From Phocoena phocoena (Eukaryota; Chordata; Mammalia; Artiodactyla; Phocoenidae): a stretch of 64,000 nucleotides of DNA. This document shows positions 22,643 through 34,199 of the stretch, piece after piece. The DNA is taken from contig NC_089232.1 of the NCBI RefSeq assembly GCF_963924675.1, positions 39,021,159 through 39,085,158 on the forward strand, given 5' to 3'. Position numbers and translations under genes: made by a program. How positions within the stretch are numbered: position 1 is the first letter of the stretch; each line of letters starts with the position of its first letter. Below the pieces are notes generated by a model. It was not told the DNA's origin and searched no databases. It worked only from the letters and a program-made list of their open reading frames with translations.

Positions 22643-23690
22643 ACAGATGGACAAAGGAACTGAATAGACATTTATGCAAAGAAAATATTCAAATGCCCAA
22701 CAGGTACCTGAAAAGGTGTCCAACATCACTAATCATCAGGGAAATGTAAATCAAAACCATAAACAGATAACACTGTACCCCTGTTAGAATGGCTACTATC
22801 AAAAAGAGATAACAAGTGCTGGTGAGGATGTGGAGAAAAGGGAACCCTCATGCACTATTGGTGGGAATGTAAATTGGTGCAGCCACTATGGAAAACCGTA
22901 TAGAGGTTCCTCAAAAAATTAAAAATAGAATTACGACATGATGTAGCAATTCCACTTCTGGATATACAGCCAAAGGAAATGGAATCACTATCTCAAAGAC
23001 ATATCTGCACCCCGATATTCAATATAGCATTATTTATTCAATATAGCATTATTTATGGTAGCCAAGACATGGAAACAACCTAAGCATCCATCGATGGAGG
23101 AATGAATAAAGAGAACGTGGCATATTTACACAACGGAATATTAGTCAGCCATAAAAAAGAAGGGAAATCTTGCCATTTGTGACAACATGGATGATCCTTA
23201 AGGGCATTATGCTAAGTGAGATAAGTCAGAGAAAACCAAATAGTGTATGATCTCATTTATATGTGTAATCAAAAAAAAAAAAACCAAACTCACAGAAACA
23301 GAAAGTAGACTGGTGGTTGCAAGGTGGCAGAGGGAAGGGTGGTGAAGGTGGTCAAAAGACACCAAGGGCACACATAGCTTCCACTCCTATGCTGAGTAAG
23401 CTCTGAGGATGTAATGTGCAGCAGGGTAGGCAATACAGTATCACACAGCTGAAAGCTGCTCAGACAGCAGATCCTAAAAGTTCTCAACATACACACAAAA
23501 AACTGTAACTATATGAGGTGATGAGTATTTTAACTAACCTTATTGTGGAAATCATTTTGCAATATACACATATATCAAATCATCATGTTGTATACCTTTT
23601 ACTCATACAATGTTATAAATCAATTATATCTCAATAAATCTGAGAAAGCTATAACTTTAATATAATTAAAATTTAATTAAAAAAAAAAAA

Positions 23691-24429
23691 AGGAAGACCA
23701 GAGTACTGTCTCCTCCCCAGTGGGTCCCACTAGCCACCTCTAGGATTAACTACTAGAGGAGAAAGCACACGGGGTCAGGGAAGCCCTGTTCCGTCTGCCC
23801 TCTGGCTGCTGCCTGGGAGTTGCTGGGTCTTAACCTACAAAGGAGCAGGTTGCTGCTTTGAGCTAAGGGAGATGGAAGAGACACAAGACCATGAGTTTCC
23901 TTGGGGACCTCAGAGCCCCTGTCTTGGGGAGCTGGATGTGTAAGGAGCCAGATCCTGCTATGATCCAGCCAAGAGCAGCCACTGAGGGAGCAACTGAGAG
24001 CACAACCCCAAGCCAGAAGGTTTCAACACACAAGTGGGACTGCTTTTGATGCTCGCTGAACATTCCCTGGGCTCTGGCCTGGCTCCAGTTAGCAAGACAG
24101 CCACTAGGACAGAGGCGCAAGGACAGCTCACCAGGCAGCTCTCTAACCCAAACTCTCAAGAAAGAAGCTGACACAAGCTGAGGCCCAAACACAGCACCAT
24201 CCTCCAGAACCAGATCTTGCCCTCTCTCCTCCTTTTCCTTTTCCCTTTGTCTTCATATCCATGGTTATTTCACCAAATATTTATTGAGTATAGACTGTCC
24301 ACCCAGCAAGGACCCAGGCACCACGGGAGAAATTTATTCATTCAACAAACACGTTTCAGACAGTGATCTGGAAACAAAACCAATCAATCTCTGACCCAAA
24401 GACCCAAAGAATGAAAACAACCAAAATGT
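23691..24429. other. AHSA2 intron 2, unassigned stretch
   Basis: About 740 bp following the L1 tail. The only family sign is L2-like text near 24262-24380 ('aatatttattgagtatagac'). No exon or coding signature was found; an open frame on the minus strand (23863-24192) has no recognisable features. Confidence 0.5.
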
Positions 24430-24835
24430 CTATCAACTGATGAACAGATAAAATGTGCTACATCTATACAACAGAACGTTAGTCAACAATGAAAAAGAAT
24501 GAAACATGCTACAAGACAGATGAACCTTGAAAACATTATGTCAAGTAAAAGAAGCTACTCACAAAAGACCACATACTGTGTGATACCATTCATATGAAAT
24601 GTCCAGAACAGGCAAATCCATGGAGACAGAAATTAGACAAGAGGTTGCAAGGACTGGGGGAGTGACTGCTAACAGGTACATGGTTTTGGGGGAGAGATGA
24701 AAATGTTCTATAATTGACTGTAGTGATGGCTGCACAACTCTGTGAGTATACTGAAAACCAGGGAATTGTACATTTTAAATGGGCGACCTGTATGGTATGT
24801 GAATTATATCTCAATAAAGCTGATATTTTAAAAAA
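24430..24835 (+). mobile_element. L1 3' end fragment
   Basis: The conserved end of an old L1: 'tgtctatcaactgatgaaca' through 'ttatatctcaataaagctga' and an A-rich tail. It is 5'-truncated and contains no intact frame. Confidence 0.75.
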
Positions 24836-25337
24836 TCTCTGCCCTGATGAACGGGGAGAAAAGGGGAATCCAGAACAATAATAATGTAGTGTGCCAAATA
24901 TCAGTGCTTTGGGGAGAAATAAAGCAGGGAAGGGAAACAGTACAAGGAAGGGATCTGAAACTGTTAGAGAATGGAGACAGATGGCTTTACTCAGGATGCA
25001 AACCTGAAAGAGCTTAAGGAGCCAGCAGGCACCTATCGAGGGGAAGAGTACTCCAGGCAGCAGCTCCAGGAAACGCTAGTGCTCACAAATGCCTGGCAGA
25101 TTGAGTCCAGCTGATGGCTAAGCCCTAAAGAGCTCTGAGTGCTGGGAGAAAGGGAAGCCCACCGCTGGTTGGACAAGGATCTCCACGTGCAGTTAAGGGT
25201 GTCCAGAACTCCAAACACCAATTCAGGGGCCCACAGCAGGAGTTCTAAATTTATCTGTTGAATGAATGACTAATGAATCAACCAACTCTGCCCCAACACA
25301 GCCCCCAGCCCCACCTGTACCTGGAGGACCCTGTTAC

Positions 25338-25528
25338 CTTTCCAGCCCAGTTTGATGTTCCACTCATAGAAGAAAATCAGCTTTCCTTTGCGGCTGCTGC
25401 AGGAAGCCTCGCCTTCCACCTGCTTCAGCTCACTGATCTCGCAACGGCCAGCCTCATTCTCCACAGCAATGCCCACCAGGAGCTCGCGGAGCTTCCCCTT
25501 GGACCAGCTGGTGGCATCCCGCTCTGTC
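25338..25528 (-). CDS. AHSA2: AHSA2 exon 2
   Basis: Encodes residues about 27-91 of the N-terminal Aha1 domain. It continues the TER motif after NNWHW and contains the basic RKGK motif at residues 73-76, known from Aha1 proteins as important for HSP90 stimulation, followed by LIFFYEWNIKLGW. The acceptor is 'ccctcggcag' and the donor 'ggaaag|gtaaca'. It starts with the last base of the Trp-27 codon and ends with one base of codon 91. Confidence 0.92.
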
Positions 25529-26726
25529 CTGCCGAGGGCCAGAAGAAGGGCAGAGCCGTGAATAGAAGCTCCCACTGGTGTCCACACGCCCACCTTGGGG
25601 AATCAGGGTAATGCCCTGGCCCAGTCCAGATCAGCCCAATTCCTCTCAAGCAGCTGTTGGGTGGTACTTTGTCTTAAAAACACTGATTTATTTGGGGGGA
25701 AGGAGGTCTCGAAATCTCACCTGGTGGAAATGGAGGGGTAAAGCCTGGGCCACATGAAAAGGTAATTATAACTGAAATAACTTTTATCGTAATAAGACAA
25801 ATTATCAAGTGTTTTCACACAGATATTATCTCATACAATCTTCCCAAATAATGTTCCCATTTTAAGGGGTGGAAATGAGCAGAGAGAAGTCCATTAAGTG
25901 TCCACGGTGACAAGGCTGGGAAAGGAGAGGTCAGCTCTTCCCAATCCCAAGCCAGGACTCCCCCAGGGAAGGATGCCCTCACAGGCTAAGGCTTTGCTCT
26001 GCCCTGGACCTGCCTCAGCATCACCTTGATGGCCTTGAGGTAGCACAGCCCTCAGAGGAGCAGAGCAGAGAACATCACTTCCTGAAGCTCTGACTGAAGA
26101 GTGAGGGGCAAAAATCAGCCCAAACTCCATATGAGATAGAAAAAGGATGGGTAACTACTAAGAACTCCTAGAAGGCAGGGCTCATCAGAGACTCATCAAG
26201 TTAAATGTGGAGTTGAGATCCAAATTCCTGTTCTTTCCATTACATACGTCACACACACACACACACACACACACTTTCTACCTTCATTTTAACTCCCCCA
26301 AACTTCAAGGGGCTGGGGGGGAGGGGCGGCGCGGGGAGAGCTTCTAAGGTCAGAGACTGCCGAAGCTGAAGCGGTAAGTCAAGAATGACTTCTATTCCTG
26401 GGACCCAACCCAACTTTCAAAAAGAGGAAAGTGAAGTCCCACAGCCGTTGCAGATAAGACCCCGGGTCTTCAGGCTCCAAGGGCTCCGCAAGCCCTGAGG
26501 CTAAAGACGAGCATCTGCACCTGTGCAGCCCCCAACCCTCCCCACTCCCCCGGCCCAGGGCCCACCATGGCCCGGGAGGCGCCCCGAGACACCCGGCCGC
26601 CCCTGCACCCGGGTCACAGGGCGCCGGGCGCTCGCAGAGGGTCCCCACCCCCACCCCGTCCCGCCGGCTCCGGAGGGAGGAGGCCCGGACGCCGCGGCCC
26701 CGGCCCCTGCCCCTGCCCGGCCGCAC
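25529..26726 (-). other. AHSA2: AHSA2 intron 1
   Basis: A 1.2-kb intron. It contains a 12-unit AC repeat at 26251-26274, and its 5' part enters the CpG island. No transposon copy was recognised. Confidence 0.8.
26251..26274. repeat. (AC)12 microsatellite
   Basis: An uninterrupted dinucleotide repeat of 12 AC units, in AHSA2 intron 1. Confidence 0.95.
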
Positions 26727-26806
26727 CAGTGCCAGTTGTTCACGTTGGTCCCGTCCTCCCGCTCCTCCACGATCCAGCGCGGGTCCCCCTGGCCCCACTT
26801 GGCCAT
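26727..26806 (-). CDS. AHSA2: AHSA2 exon 1 (start codon)
   Basis: AHSA2 is an Aha1-family co-chaperone, expected to bind cytosolic HSP90 and stimulate its ATPase. This exon begins at ATG 26806 and encodes MAKWGQGDPRWIVEERE through VNNWHW, with the NxNNWHW motif at residues 21-27 that Aha1 proteins use to modulate HSP90. The donor is 'cactg|gtgcgg'. The start is chosen because MAKWG-GDPRWIVEER is the family's N-terminus and it sits within the CpG island. With eight further exons the coding frame is 334 residues plus stop, close to AHSA1 (338). No lesion was found, unlike the human copy, which is annotated as a pseudogene. Confidence 0.93.
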
Positions 26807-26921
26807 GTCTGCGCCGCGGCGCGGCCTCAGCGGAGAACAAGGAAGGGCCGCGGCAGCGCTACGGCTCCGTCGCCGACGTTTCCGGCCTTCGAGCCCAAGA
26901 TCAGAGCGTTCACAGCGCCCA

Positions 26922-26934
26922 GAAAGTGCCAGAA
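26922..26934. promoter_or_regulatory. AHSA2: candidate heat-shock element
   Basis: GAAAGTGCCAGAA fits the HSF1 pattern GAAnnTTCnnGAA except that the central TTC is TGC. It lies about 120 bp upstream of the AHSA2 start codon in the CpG island. This is a weak motif match; regulation by heat shock is inferred from the family's role. Confidence 0.3.
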
Positions 26935-27580
26935 ATCCCCGCCCCCTGCGCCACCCGGCCCCGCCCGCCCCGCTCGCCCCGCTGCGGAGCTCCGGGAGAG
27001 CTGGAGCGGGGCTGGTTCCGAGGGGCGGGGGCGCGGGGCGGGGCCCGGAGGGTGGAGGGGGCGGGGGGCGTCTGGGCTCAGGAAGCCCGCCCCCGGGAGG
27101 GGGTTGGGCCCGAGGCGGTTGCGGGCCAGGAGGGGAGGGGTCGGGGCCCAGGACACCCGCGTCGGGGGCGGCGGTAGGTAGGCTAAGGGCCCGAGCCACG
27201 GCGCTGGGGAGGGGGCGACCTGGGAGGCCGGGTGGGGTTTGCGGAGGCCTTGGGCCCCGCCGCGGGTCTCGCAAGTGCACGGGCTGGGGAAGGCCGGACG
27301 TCTCTCAACGGTTCGTTATTATTACTGCAGCGATGACCTTCAGTGCTGGCAAGCGGGGCGTTGAGTAAGGGGCGCCTGAGAGTTGCACCGGGGCTGCAGA
27401 CAGGAAACGGCCGTCGGGCTGCCACCGGCAGTGCTGACGGTGTTCGGTCCTCTAGAGGACACGACCCTCGCGAGCACTTGGTCACCCTGTTTGCTGTGCG
27501 ACCGCCTTGCTGAGGTCGGAGCGCGCCCACGACGCGAGGCGGAGGTGGTCTCGGCGGAGCGCGCAGTGTTTACACCGTAT

Positions 27581-28359
27581 TCGTTTTCTGTTTAAAGTTC
27601 CTACGGAGTTGGTGCACTCTGGCTCTCTCCTGGACGCCAAGTCTCACGCCTTTCCACCACCTGTCCAAGTAGCAAGAGCTACCAAGTTCCCAGTTACTTC
27701 GGGAATGTTTACATTTTATTCATGTAAAAGTCCTTTCTAGATGACAAAAGAATGTGATTGCAAACGTATATTACTGCAGCTCGATTCAATTTTACAAAAG
27801 TTAAGTGGATATTAATGATTCCTTTAACGAATTTTCACCTTTCAGCAAAAACTTTGCGCCAACTATTTGGGAAATGTTGCTGACAGGTCTGTGGATATTT
27901 ATTTAGCAGGCAGAACAGGTATGGAATTTTGGAAGTCTGGAAGTACCTCACTGTTCTGTTCCACTGTGATGGACTGTCCTCTGCCTGTGGTCTGTTCTCC
28001 TCAATGAAATAAACTGGTAGAGAATACTTTTCTCCATTTGCTTACCGGAGCTACTACATTCCAACGTCATTTTCCAAAAAGCTACAACAGTTTTGTAAGC
28101 AGACTGTTTACCAAGTGTTTTGACCCCCAAACAAAATGACATTTTGATTTCACCTTTTACACTTTACTTCACCAAACGCATGGACAACTAACATAAGGTA
28201 TCAGATAGAAAAGAATTGGATGGGCAATACTAGTGGGTACTGTTTTCTTGTGAATTTTATCCAGTTCATAAAGAATATTACCAATGGAACAGCACATAGT
28301 GAGATATGTATCATTGGAACCTGGGGTAAGACTTACAAGAAAACACGGTATATGAAGTA
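27581..28359. other. intergenic, no feature recognised
   Basis: The AT-rich flank upstream of the AHSA2 CpG island. No gene or repeat family was identified. Confidence 0.5.
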
Positions 28360-28605
28360 TTGAGAGTAGTCAAAATCAGAGGGACAGAACAGTGTTGCCA
28401 GGGGCTGCGGGGAGAGGGAAGTGGGGAGTTATTGTTTAGTGGGTATAGAATTTTAGTTTTACAAGATGAAACAAATTCTGAAGATGGAGGGTGGTGATGG
28501 TAGCACAGCATTATGAATGAACTTAACACCACTGAACTGTACAAATAATGGTTACAATGGTACATTTTTTATGTGTATTTTACCACAAAAAAAAAATTTT
28601 TGAAA
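28360..28605 (+). mobile_element. L1 3' end fragment
   Basis: 'gaacagtgttgccaggggct' through 'gggtggtgatggtagcacag' and an end in an A-run match the 3' UTR type of old L1 copies, also seen near 41940 and 50030. Confidence 0.7.
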
Positions 28606-28639
28606 AACAACCTCTAAATCCATGAGTAAAATGTTGCTG

Positions 28640-29350
28640 GGGAAGAGGATAATCATGAAATATGGAGGTGTATCAAACATACCCCTGCTCAGTTTACTTA
28701 CTAACTACATTCAAAAGGGAAAAGTAATCTTTACAAGGGAGAATTCTGGCAACTAACCACCTTAACCAAATGGTCAAACTCAGCATCACCAACAATGGAG
28801 CAAACTGACATGTGTACACCATCACCTAAGTAGCATTCCTGCCAAAAATGCTTATTCTGAATCTAATCATGAGGAAACAATCAGAAAAGTCCAAATTGAG
28901 GGAAATTCTGCAAAATGGATCTGGCCTAAACGCTACAAAAATAAAGATTTCATGAATGTCAAAAGAAGACTAAAGAGAGGTGGCAATAGATGCAATGCTT
29001 GATCCTAAATGAGCTCCTGGATCCAAAACAAACAGTTTAAAATGACATAATTGGGGAAATTTTAATTGCATTTCAGACTGCATACTGGATAATTTGTGTC
29101 AATGTTAAATCTTCTGAGCACTTAAACTTTGGTTACAAACGAGAGCATTCTTGTTCTTTCGAGATTACATGCTGAAATATTTATAGGTAAATTGTCATGA
29201 TGTCTGCAATTAACTCAGAGAAAAGCAGATAAAGCAAGGTGGCAAAAGTTGACACCTGGTGAATCCAGGTGAAGTGTATCTGAGGGTTCCTTGAACTATT
29301 CTTGCAACTCTTCTGTAAGTTTGAGATTATCTTCAAAAGAAAAATTGGGG
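28640..29350 (+). mobile_element. old L1 3' UTR-like sequence
   Basis: Shares 'attcctgccaaaaatgctta' and the closing 'actattcttgcaactcttct' with the block at 39060-40540. Probably a diverged L1M 3' UTR. Confidence 0.5.
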
Positions 29351-30433
29351 GGGGGGAAATTGAGTCAAAACATCTTCAGGGTCAAAGCATGGGTTGTAGC
29401 CTTTTGTAACCATCCAGTACTAGGGTGGGTAAAAATTACACCACAACATTTATCGAGCATCTACTGTGTGTCCAAGTCTGCTGTATGCTGGAGTGATCAC
29501 GAAAATAAGACATGGGGCTCAGGCAGCAGTGGAGGAGACGAGTGTAAATTCACCTTCATGGTAAATCCAGGGTGCCCTAATTCTCCCTAGGGGGGTGTGG
29601 TGCTTGTGTAGTTCTCTTCTCAGAGGAGGCTTATAGAGTGAGGACTCTTGTCTTCAAGAGAGCAAAGGGGAGCAGCAAGTGCCAGGCACAGAAGCATGGA
29701 GAAGCATGCTGCACCAAGGGGGCTCTAACAGTCATGTAAGGGGGGCTACAGAAGATGAGGCTGCAAGGGGGCAAATTGCCCCCTCATGAAAGGCCTCATT
29801 TGCCCTGCTGAGGATCATGGACTTTGTTCTGTAGGCAACAGGAAACCACTGAGGTGATCTAAATGGAGAAATGACGTGATCGGACTTGTGTTTTAGAAAA
29901 ATCATTCTTAGGACAATTTGAACAATGGACAGGAGTGGGATAAAAACTGGAAAGGGGGATATTTGTCAGAGTGGAGAGGAGGTGACAGATCTGAGAGGCA
30001 TTAAAAGTGGAACCCGTGATATGGGAGTGAAGTGGAGGAAGTGTTTTTCAGAGCCTGGGACTTGCACCTTGCTTAGTCACCATCATTTTGAGAGACTAGA
30101 ATGAAAAGAGGCTGGCAGAGGGCTTAGGTGATAACCCTGGAGATCAGCATGCAGGGGATGGGCAGAAAAATGGAGCCTGAAAGGGGAAACCGAAAGAAGG
30201 AGGAAGAAAACAGAGAAGACATTTGATCATGGAAGCCAAGGGTCGGGATGGAGGGAGAGGTCAGCAGTGTTAGATGTGGAAGAGGGCAAGTAGGATAATA
30301 AATAAATTGTTCTTTGGATTTGACAGGAAGGCCATTGGGCCCTTTGCAGGGAGCAGTTTCAATGAACGACTGGGGCAGAAGCCGGGTCACAGTGGACAGA
30401 GGAAGTGAGAAAGTTGAGACCATGCTTTCAAAA
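29351..30433. other. intergenic with L2 remnant
   Basis: L2-like text at about 29440-29520 (reverse; 'tcgagcatctactgtgtgtc'). The rest (29600-30430) looks like very old repeat of unknown family. No gene was recognised. Confidence 0.5.
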
Positions 30434-30444
30434 TGTTTGACAGG

Positions 30445-30650
30445 GGCTTCCCTGGTGGCGCAGTGGTTGAGAGTCCGCCTGCCGATGCAGGGGACACGGG
30501 TTCTTGCCCCAGTCCGGGAAGATCCCACATGCCACGGAGCGGCTGGGCCCGTGAGCAGGGCCGCTGAGCCTGCACGTCCGGAGCCTGTGCTCCGCGACGG
30601 GAGAGGCCACAACAGTGAGAGGCCCGCGTACCGCAAAAAAAAAAAAAAAA
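30445..30650 (+). mobile_element. CHR-type SINE
   Basis: Full length with a perfect 10-bp target duplication 'gtttgacagg' at 30435 and 30651. Confidence 0.95.
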
Positions 30651-30660
30651 GTTTGACAGG

Positions 30661-32439
30661 ATGGGTAAGAGAAATGGACAGTAGCTGGATACGGATATGG
30701 AGTGAAAGGAGATTTTGCCTTTTCCTTTTAAATTTTTCACATGCTGATGGGGACTAGCTGGTGAAAAGAGGGCCAGGTGGTAAAGCAAAGCCCCAGAAGC
30801 AATGGGAAGAGATGAGTCCAAAAGCAGGTGGGGCTCATCCTGGGATAGGAAGACCCAAGGAGAAAGGATAAGGATGGATGTTTCTATAGCAAGCTTGGTT
30901 TTGATCAGTTTGATTCGGGGAGAGGGAGAAGAGATGAATGAGGTGGCAAGTTGGGCAACTTCAGGTGGCATCTCACCTGCAGCAAAGTGAGGGTGATGAC
31001 ACTGACAGGCTTTGGGGGAAGAAATGCAAAATGCTGTAAGAATGTCTTTTTTCCCATAACCCATCTATACCAGGGTAAGACCAAATCATTGTCACCTTTT
31101 CTAAACACACCTGCACCACACTTTCTCTGTCTAGTGACAGAAGAAAAGATTGTATCCAGGATTGACTTTCGTTAGCAATGCACTAGAATCAGGACTTTGA
31201 TTCAAGTTTCACACTACAACAGGTCTATAAGAGGCTAAGATTCTGCTTTTATTGAAATCACCACTCTATTTCTAAAATTCTGATGCCTATCTCTCAGTTT
31301 AGTTTAATTGCATTAATATTGATTCACCAGTATGCACGCCTGCCCCCCACCCCGCCAGAGCTCACAGTGCGCTGCGAGCCTGTGTTGCTCTCGGGCTCTG
31401 AGCTGTGCCCAGCACACAGTAGGCACCAGGAAATGTTTGTTTGGATAACTGAATGGAAAAGGGAAAGAATATTTCTCAAACCTGTCTTTCCAACCTATTA
31501 GTAGGCTGTAAAAACAGTTCAACAGGCATCCACCATCAGTGTTATCTCAATGAAAGAGAATAGAGTTTAAATACTAGAGTGATTACATGTGGTAAAGGTA
31601 AACATTGCTTCTTAAATCATCACATGTGTGGGGTATGTTATGATTATATTGAGTGATTTTGTTGTTGTTTTGGTTTGGGTTTTTTTTTTAGTGTTTGAAA
31701 GCCACTGTTGCAGCAAACACAAAGGTAAGTATGATAGCTTACAACTAACTGTTGATCTGTTTTTGCGCATTGTAGAATCCCCAGTGCCTAGCACACAGCA
31801 GATCTCAATAAATAGTGGTTGCATGAATGGGGGCAGGGGTAAGAAGGGGAGAAATTAAAAGGATTTATTTTATCATGGTTCCCATAGATGAGTTTATATG
31901 ATAACACTAGGGACTATTTAGCACAGGAATTTCCCGTCTTTAGCTTTTCCATATGCTGTAGATTGAGCAAGTCTTTTATACTCTCTAACTTCAGTTTGCA
32001 TGTCTATTATTAGCCTTTTTCACCTAGGGCTCCTCATATGAACTGCAGAACACAAAATGACTTGAGTGACTATTTTCTTGATTCTTCCCAGGATGGTATA
32101 TAAGTAGTGTCATTCCTAATACATAGGGGGAAAAAATATTGGTTGAATGAATCATTTCATAGGAGTAAAAGAAGACGTTGGTTGAAGAGATATGAAAGGA
32201 GAGAACTGGGCTTTGAAGGTAGAAATGGGAGAGGTCGGTCCAGACCAAAGAAGAAAAGCATTAGCAAAGATGTGAAAGTCAGGAAAGTAACTAGGGGGAA
32301 GTAGGCTGGACACAAATGGAATGGGCGCTAAGGCTAAAATGAGGACATTTTGAGGAAGGTGTGAAAGCCAGAGTGAAGAGTCTTTTTACACCAATGTGAA
32401 GGAAATGTGTTCTGAGTTGTATCTCCCATAGCAGTATCA
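30661..32439. other. intergenic, old repeat scraps only
   Basis: Small L2/MIR tails occur near 31380-31440 and 31770-31830 ('gtgcctagcacacagcagat'). No coding exon was recognised. Confidence 0.5.
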
Positions 32440-32600
32440 GACCACGCTGGCAGGCTCTGCAGCCCTGTGCTTGGATCCAGGTCTTGACTCTGCCACTTAC
32501 CAGCTGAGTGACCTTGGGCAAATTCCCTAACCTCTTTGTACTTCATCACCTCTTTGTACTTTGTAAAATGGGGATAGTATTACTACCTATCTGTATTACC
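32440..32600 (+). repeat. MIR SINE
   Basis: 'tgactctgccacttaccagc', then 'gtgaccttgggcaaattccc' and 'aaaatggggatagtattact' are the MIR core and tail. The matching 3' tip may be at about 33045-33100 after a later insertion. Confidence 0.75.
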
Positions 32601-32960
32601 ATTAGATTCAACTGCTAGTAACAAAGTAGCAGTAACAGAATAATACAAGATAGCCTTTTCCTTTCATGTAAAAATAGGCAGTCCATGGTGAATATGGAAG
32701 ATATACAATCATCAGGGACCTGAGCTTACATTAGCAATCCTCACCACATGGCTTCCATATTAGGGTCCAGTTCCAGTCAACACAACCACATTCTAACCAG
32801 AAGGAAGAAGAAAAACCAAGAGTACATCCTCAACTTGTAAGACATATCCCAGCACTTCTGCTTAGATCCTATTGGCCAGAACACGTCACATGGCAACACC
32901 TAGCAAAGAAGGCTGGGAAGTATTATCCTTATTCTAGTCAGCCATGTGCCCAGCCAACAT
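32601..32960 (+). repeat. ancient interspersed repeat (family uncertain)
   Basis: The last part ('ttggccagaacacgtcacat', 'gcaaagaaggctgggaagta') matches a common ancient mammalian repeat. It shares its general layout with 33450-33840. Confidence 0.45.
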
Positions 32961-33449
32961 TTGGAAGTTCTGTTCCCAAAGAAGGGAAGAAGAGATATTG
33001 GGGGGAAAACCAGCAGTGTTTGCCACCCAACCTCATAGGTAAAGGGATTAATACAACTAAAGCTCTTAGAACAGTTCCAGGCATGAAGGAAGCAGTTAAA
33101 AATGTTTTTGTCTTATCCTCACCCTCCCTGGCTGGTCTCCTTTACTCCCAAACACAAGCTACCACCAAACTCCAAACACTCCTCAATTGACACTTCTAGA
33201 TTTACCAGCCAAGCCAGGCGACTCCTAGAGGCAATATTCCTGTCAAGGGAGTCCTGCATCTTGCAGTAATGGTATCCTTGCCATTTCAGACATTAGTTAG
33301 GAGCACCCTGAGGGTAGCCTTGGCACAAATGCAGCAGTGACTCAGAGAACAGCAGCAGGGCTGACCCTCAATTATATATCCTGCCCAGGAGATCTGAGAG
33401 GTACATTTTCCTCTGTCACTTTACACCCCACTTTTACATAGCTTCTCTA

Positions 33450-33840
33450 ATAGGATACAAACCAGGCTTCTGTAGCAAGACTCTCCCCACCCCCATCCCC
33501 CATCCCCCATCCCCCAAAGTGGCTTAAACCAGTTGGAAGTTTATTTCTTTCTCACTAGTGGTTTAGGACCAGTGGAAGCTGGGTGTGTGGGGCTTTCAGA
33601 TTGTATGTTGTTGCTCTGCCATTTCTGAGATGCTACCCTCATCTGCTTTGTCAAAGATGGCTCACAACCACTTCCCTATTCTTACTTGCAGGAAGAGGGA
33701 AAGATAAAAGGCAGGTGTGCTTCTCTTCTTTCAAGGGCATGACTCAGAAATTGAGACATCACTGCTATGCTCACCTCAGTGGCCATAACTTAGTCACACA
33801 CTCCCAGATAAAATATAGAGGATGGAGTTGTTAATAAAGG
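33450..33840 (+). repeat. ancient interspersed repeat (family uncertain)
   Basis: 'agtggcttaaaccagttgga', 'gtttatttctttctcactag' and 'cagtggccataacttagtca' indicate a second copy of the family at 32601-32960. It contains a short CCCCCAT array near 33490-33515. Confidence 0.45.
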
Positions 33841-34199
33841 AAGACGAGTAGAATGGACATTTGGAGAATAACTTACAAGTCCTGGCTCACTGCCACGTCC
33901 CTGAGCCTGCTTCTCCTCTTTTTCCCCTCATGGCTTCTCTCTGTAGGCCTGTGGGCAACATCACCTATCATCCAAGGGCTGGATGGTCTATTCATCTGTG
34001 CTCCACCCTGCCCTTGTCTCCAGAGCTCCACCCCACATAGCTCAAGGGGGCACCGTCCATGGTGCTGTCTACACTTCACAACAAGTTGTACAATAAGGCA
34101 ACCTTGCTTATCCCTCACAGTTGACAGCCTATCAAGTCTACCTTCAGTGTTTTTCTTGAACCATTTTTTTCTTTATTCCATCCCACCCTATTTTGCTCT

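Larger units (their letters stand above)
19903..23690 (+). mobile_element. L1 LINE (ORF2 and 3' UTR, decayed)
   Basis: Sequence starting 'gaacaggaaaacaatagaaa' encodes a broken ORF2 ([15 protein letters not shown] near 20780; [20 protein letters not shown] near 21630), then the conserved 3' ORF2 text and an A-rich end near 23690. It is interrupted by SINEs at 20435, 21839 and 22421 and by a 93-bp piece of a younger L1. A 19-bp tandem duplication ('ttcaatatagcattattta') sits at 23019-23056. Confidence 0.88.
10293..25337 (-). other. AHSA2: AHSA2 intron 2, transposon-filled
   Basis: A 15-kb intron, against introns of about 0.1-2 kb over most of the rest of the gene. Between about 11.4 kb and 24.8 kb nearly all of it is repeat: minisatellite, two long L1s, a piggyBac-type element and seven SINEs, listed separately. 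The flanks 10293-11370 and 24836-25337 carry no family I can name. The long open frames inside come from the repeats. Confidence 0.85.
26480..27580. promoter_or_regulatory. AHSA2: CpG island / AHSA2 promoter
   Basis: A strongly GC-rich, CpG-dense block in an otherwise AT-rich region. It spans the first AHSA2 coding exon and about 770 bp upstream of it. GC boxes of the GGGGCGGGG type occur at 27021-27045 and on the other strand near 26958-26975. No TATA box is evident, as usual for housekeeping CpG promoters. Several long open frames on both strands (for example 26523-27368) are products of high GC content and are not genes. A divergent transcript is possible but not shown by the sequence. Confidence 0.85.

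Noticed and set aside
26523..27368. Long open frames (up to 281 codons) on both strands around the CpG island
   Set aside because: High GC content suppresses stop codons. The translations are Pro/Arg/Gly-rich without any family motif, and the real coding segment is the short AHSA2 exon 1 in one of these frames.
30124..31064. Repeated protein-like frames containing [18 protein letters not shown] or ASHCCGLS motifs at many places
   Set aside because: They are translations of the SINE body in different frames; every occurrence coincides with a CHR-type SINE.
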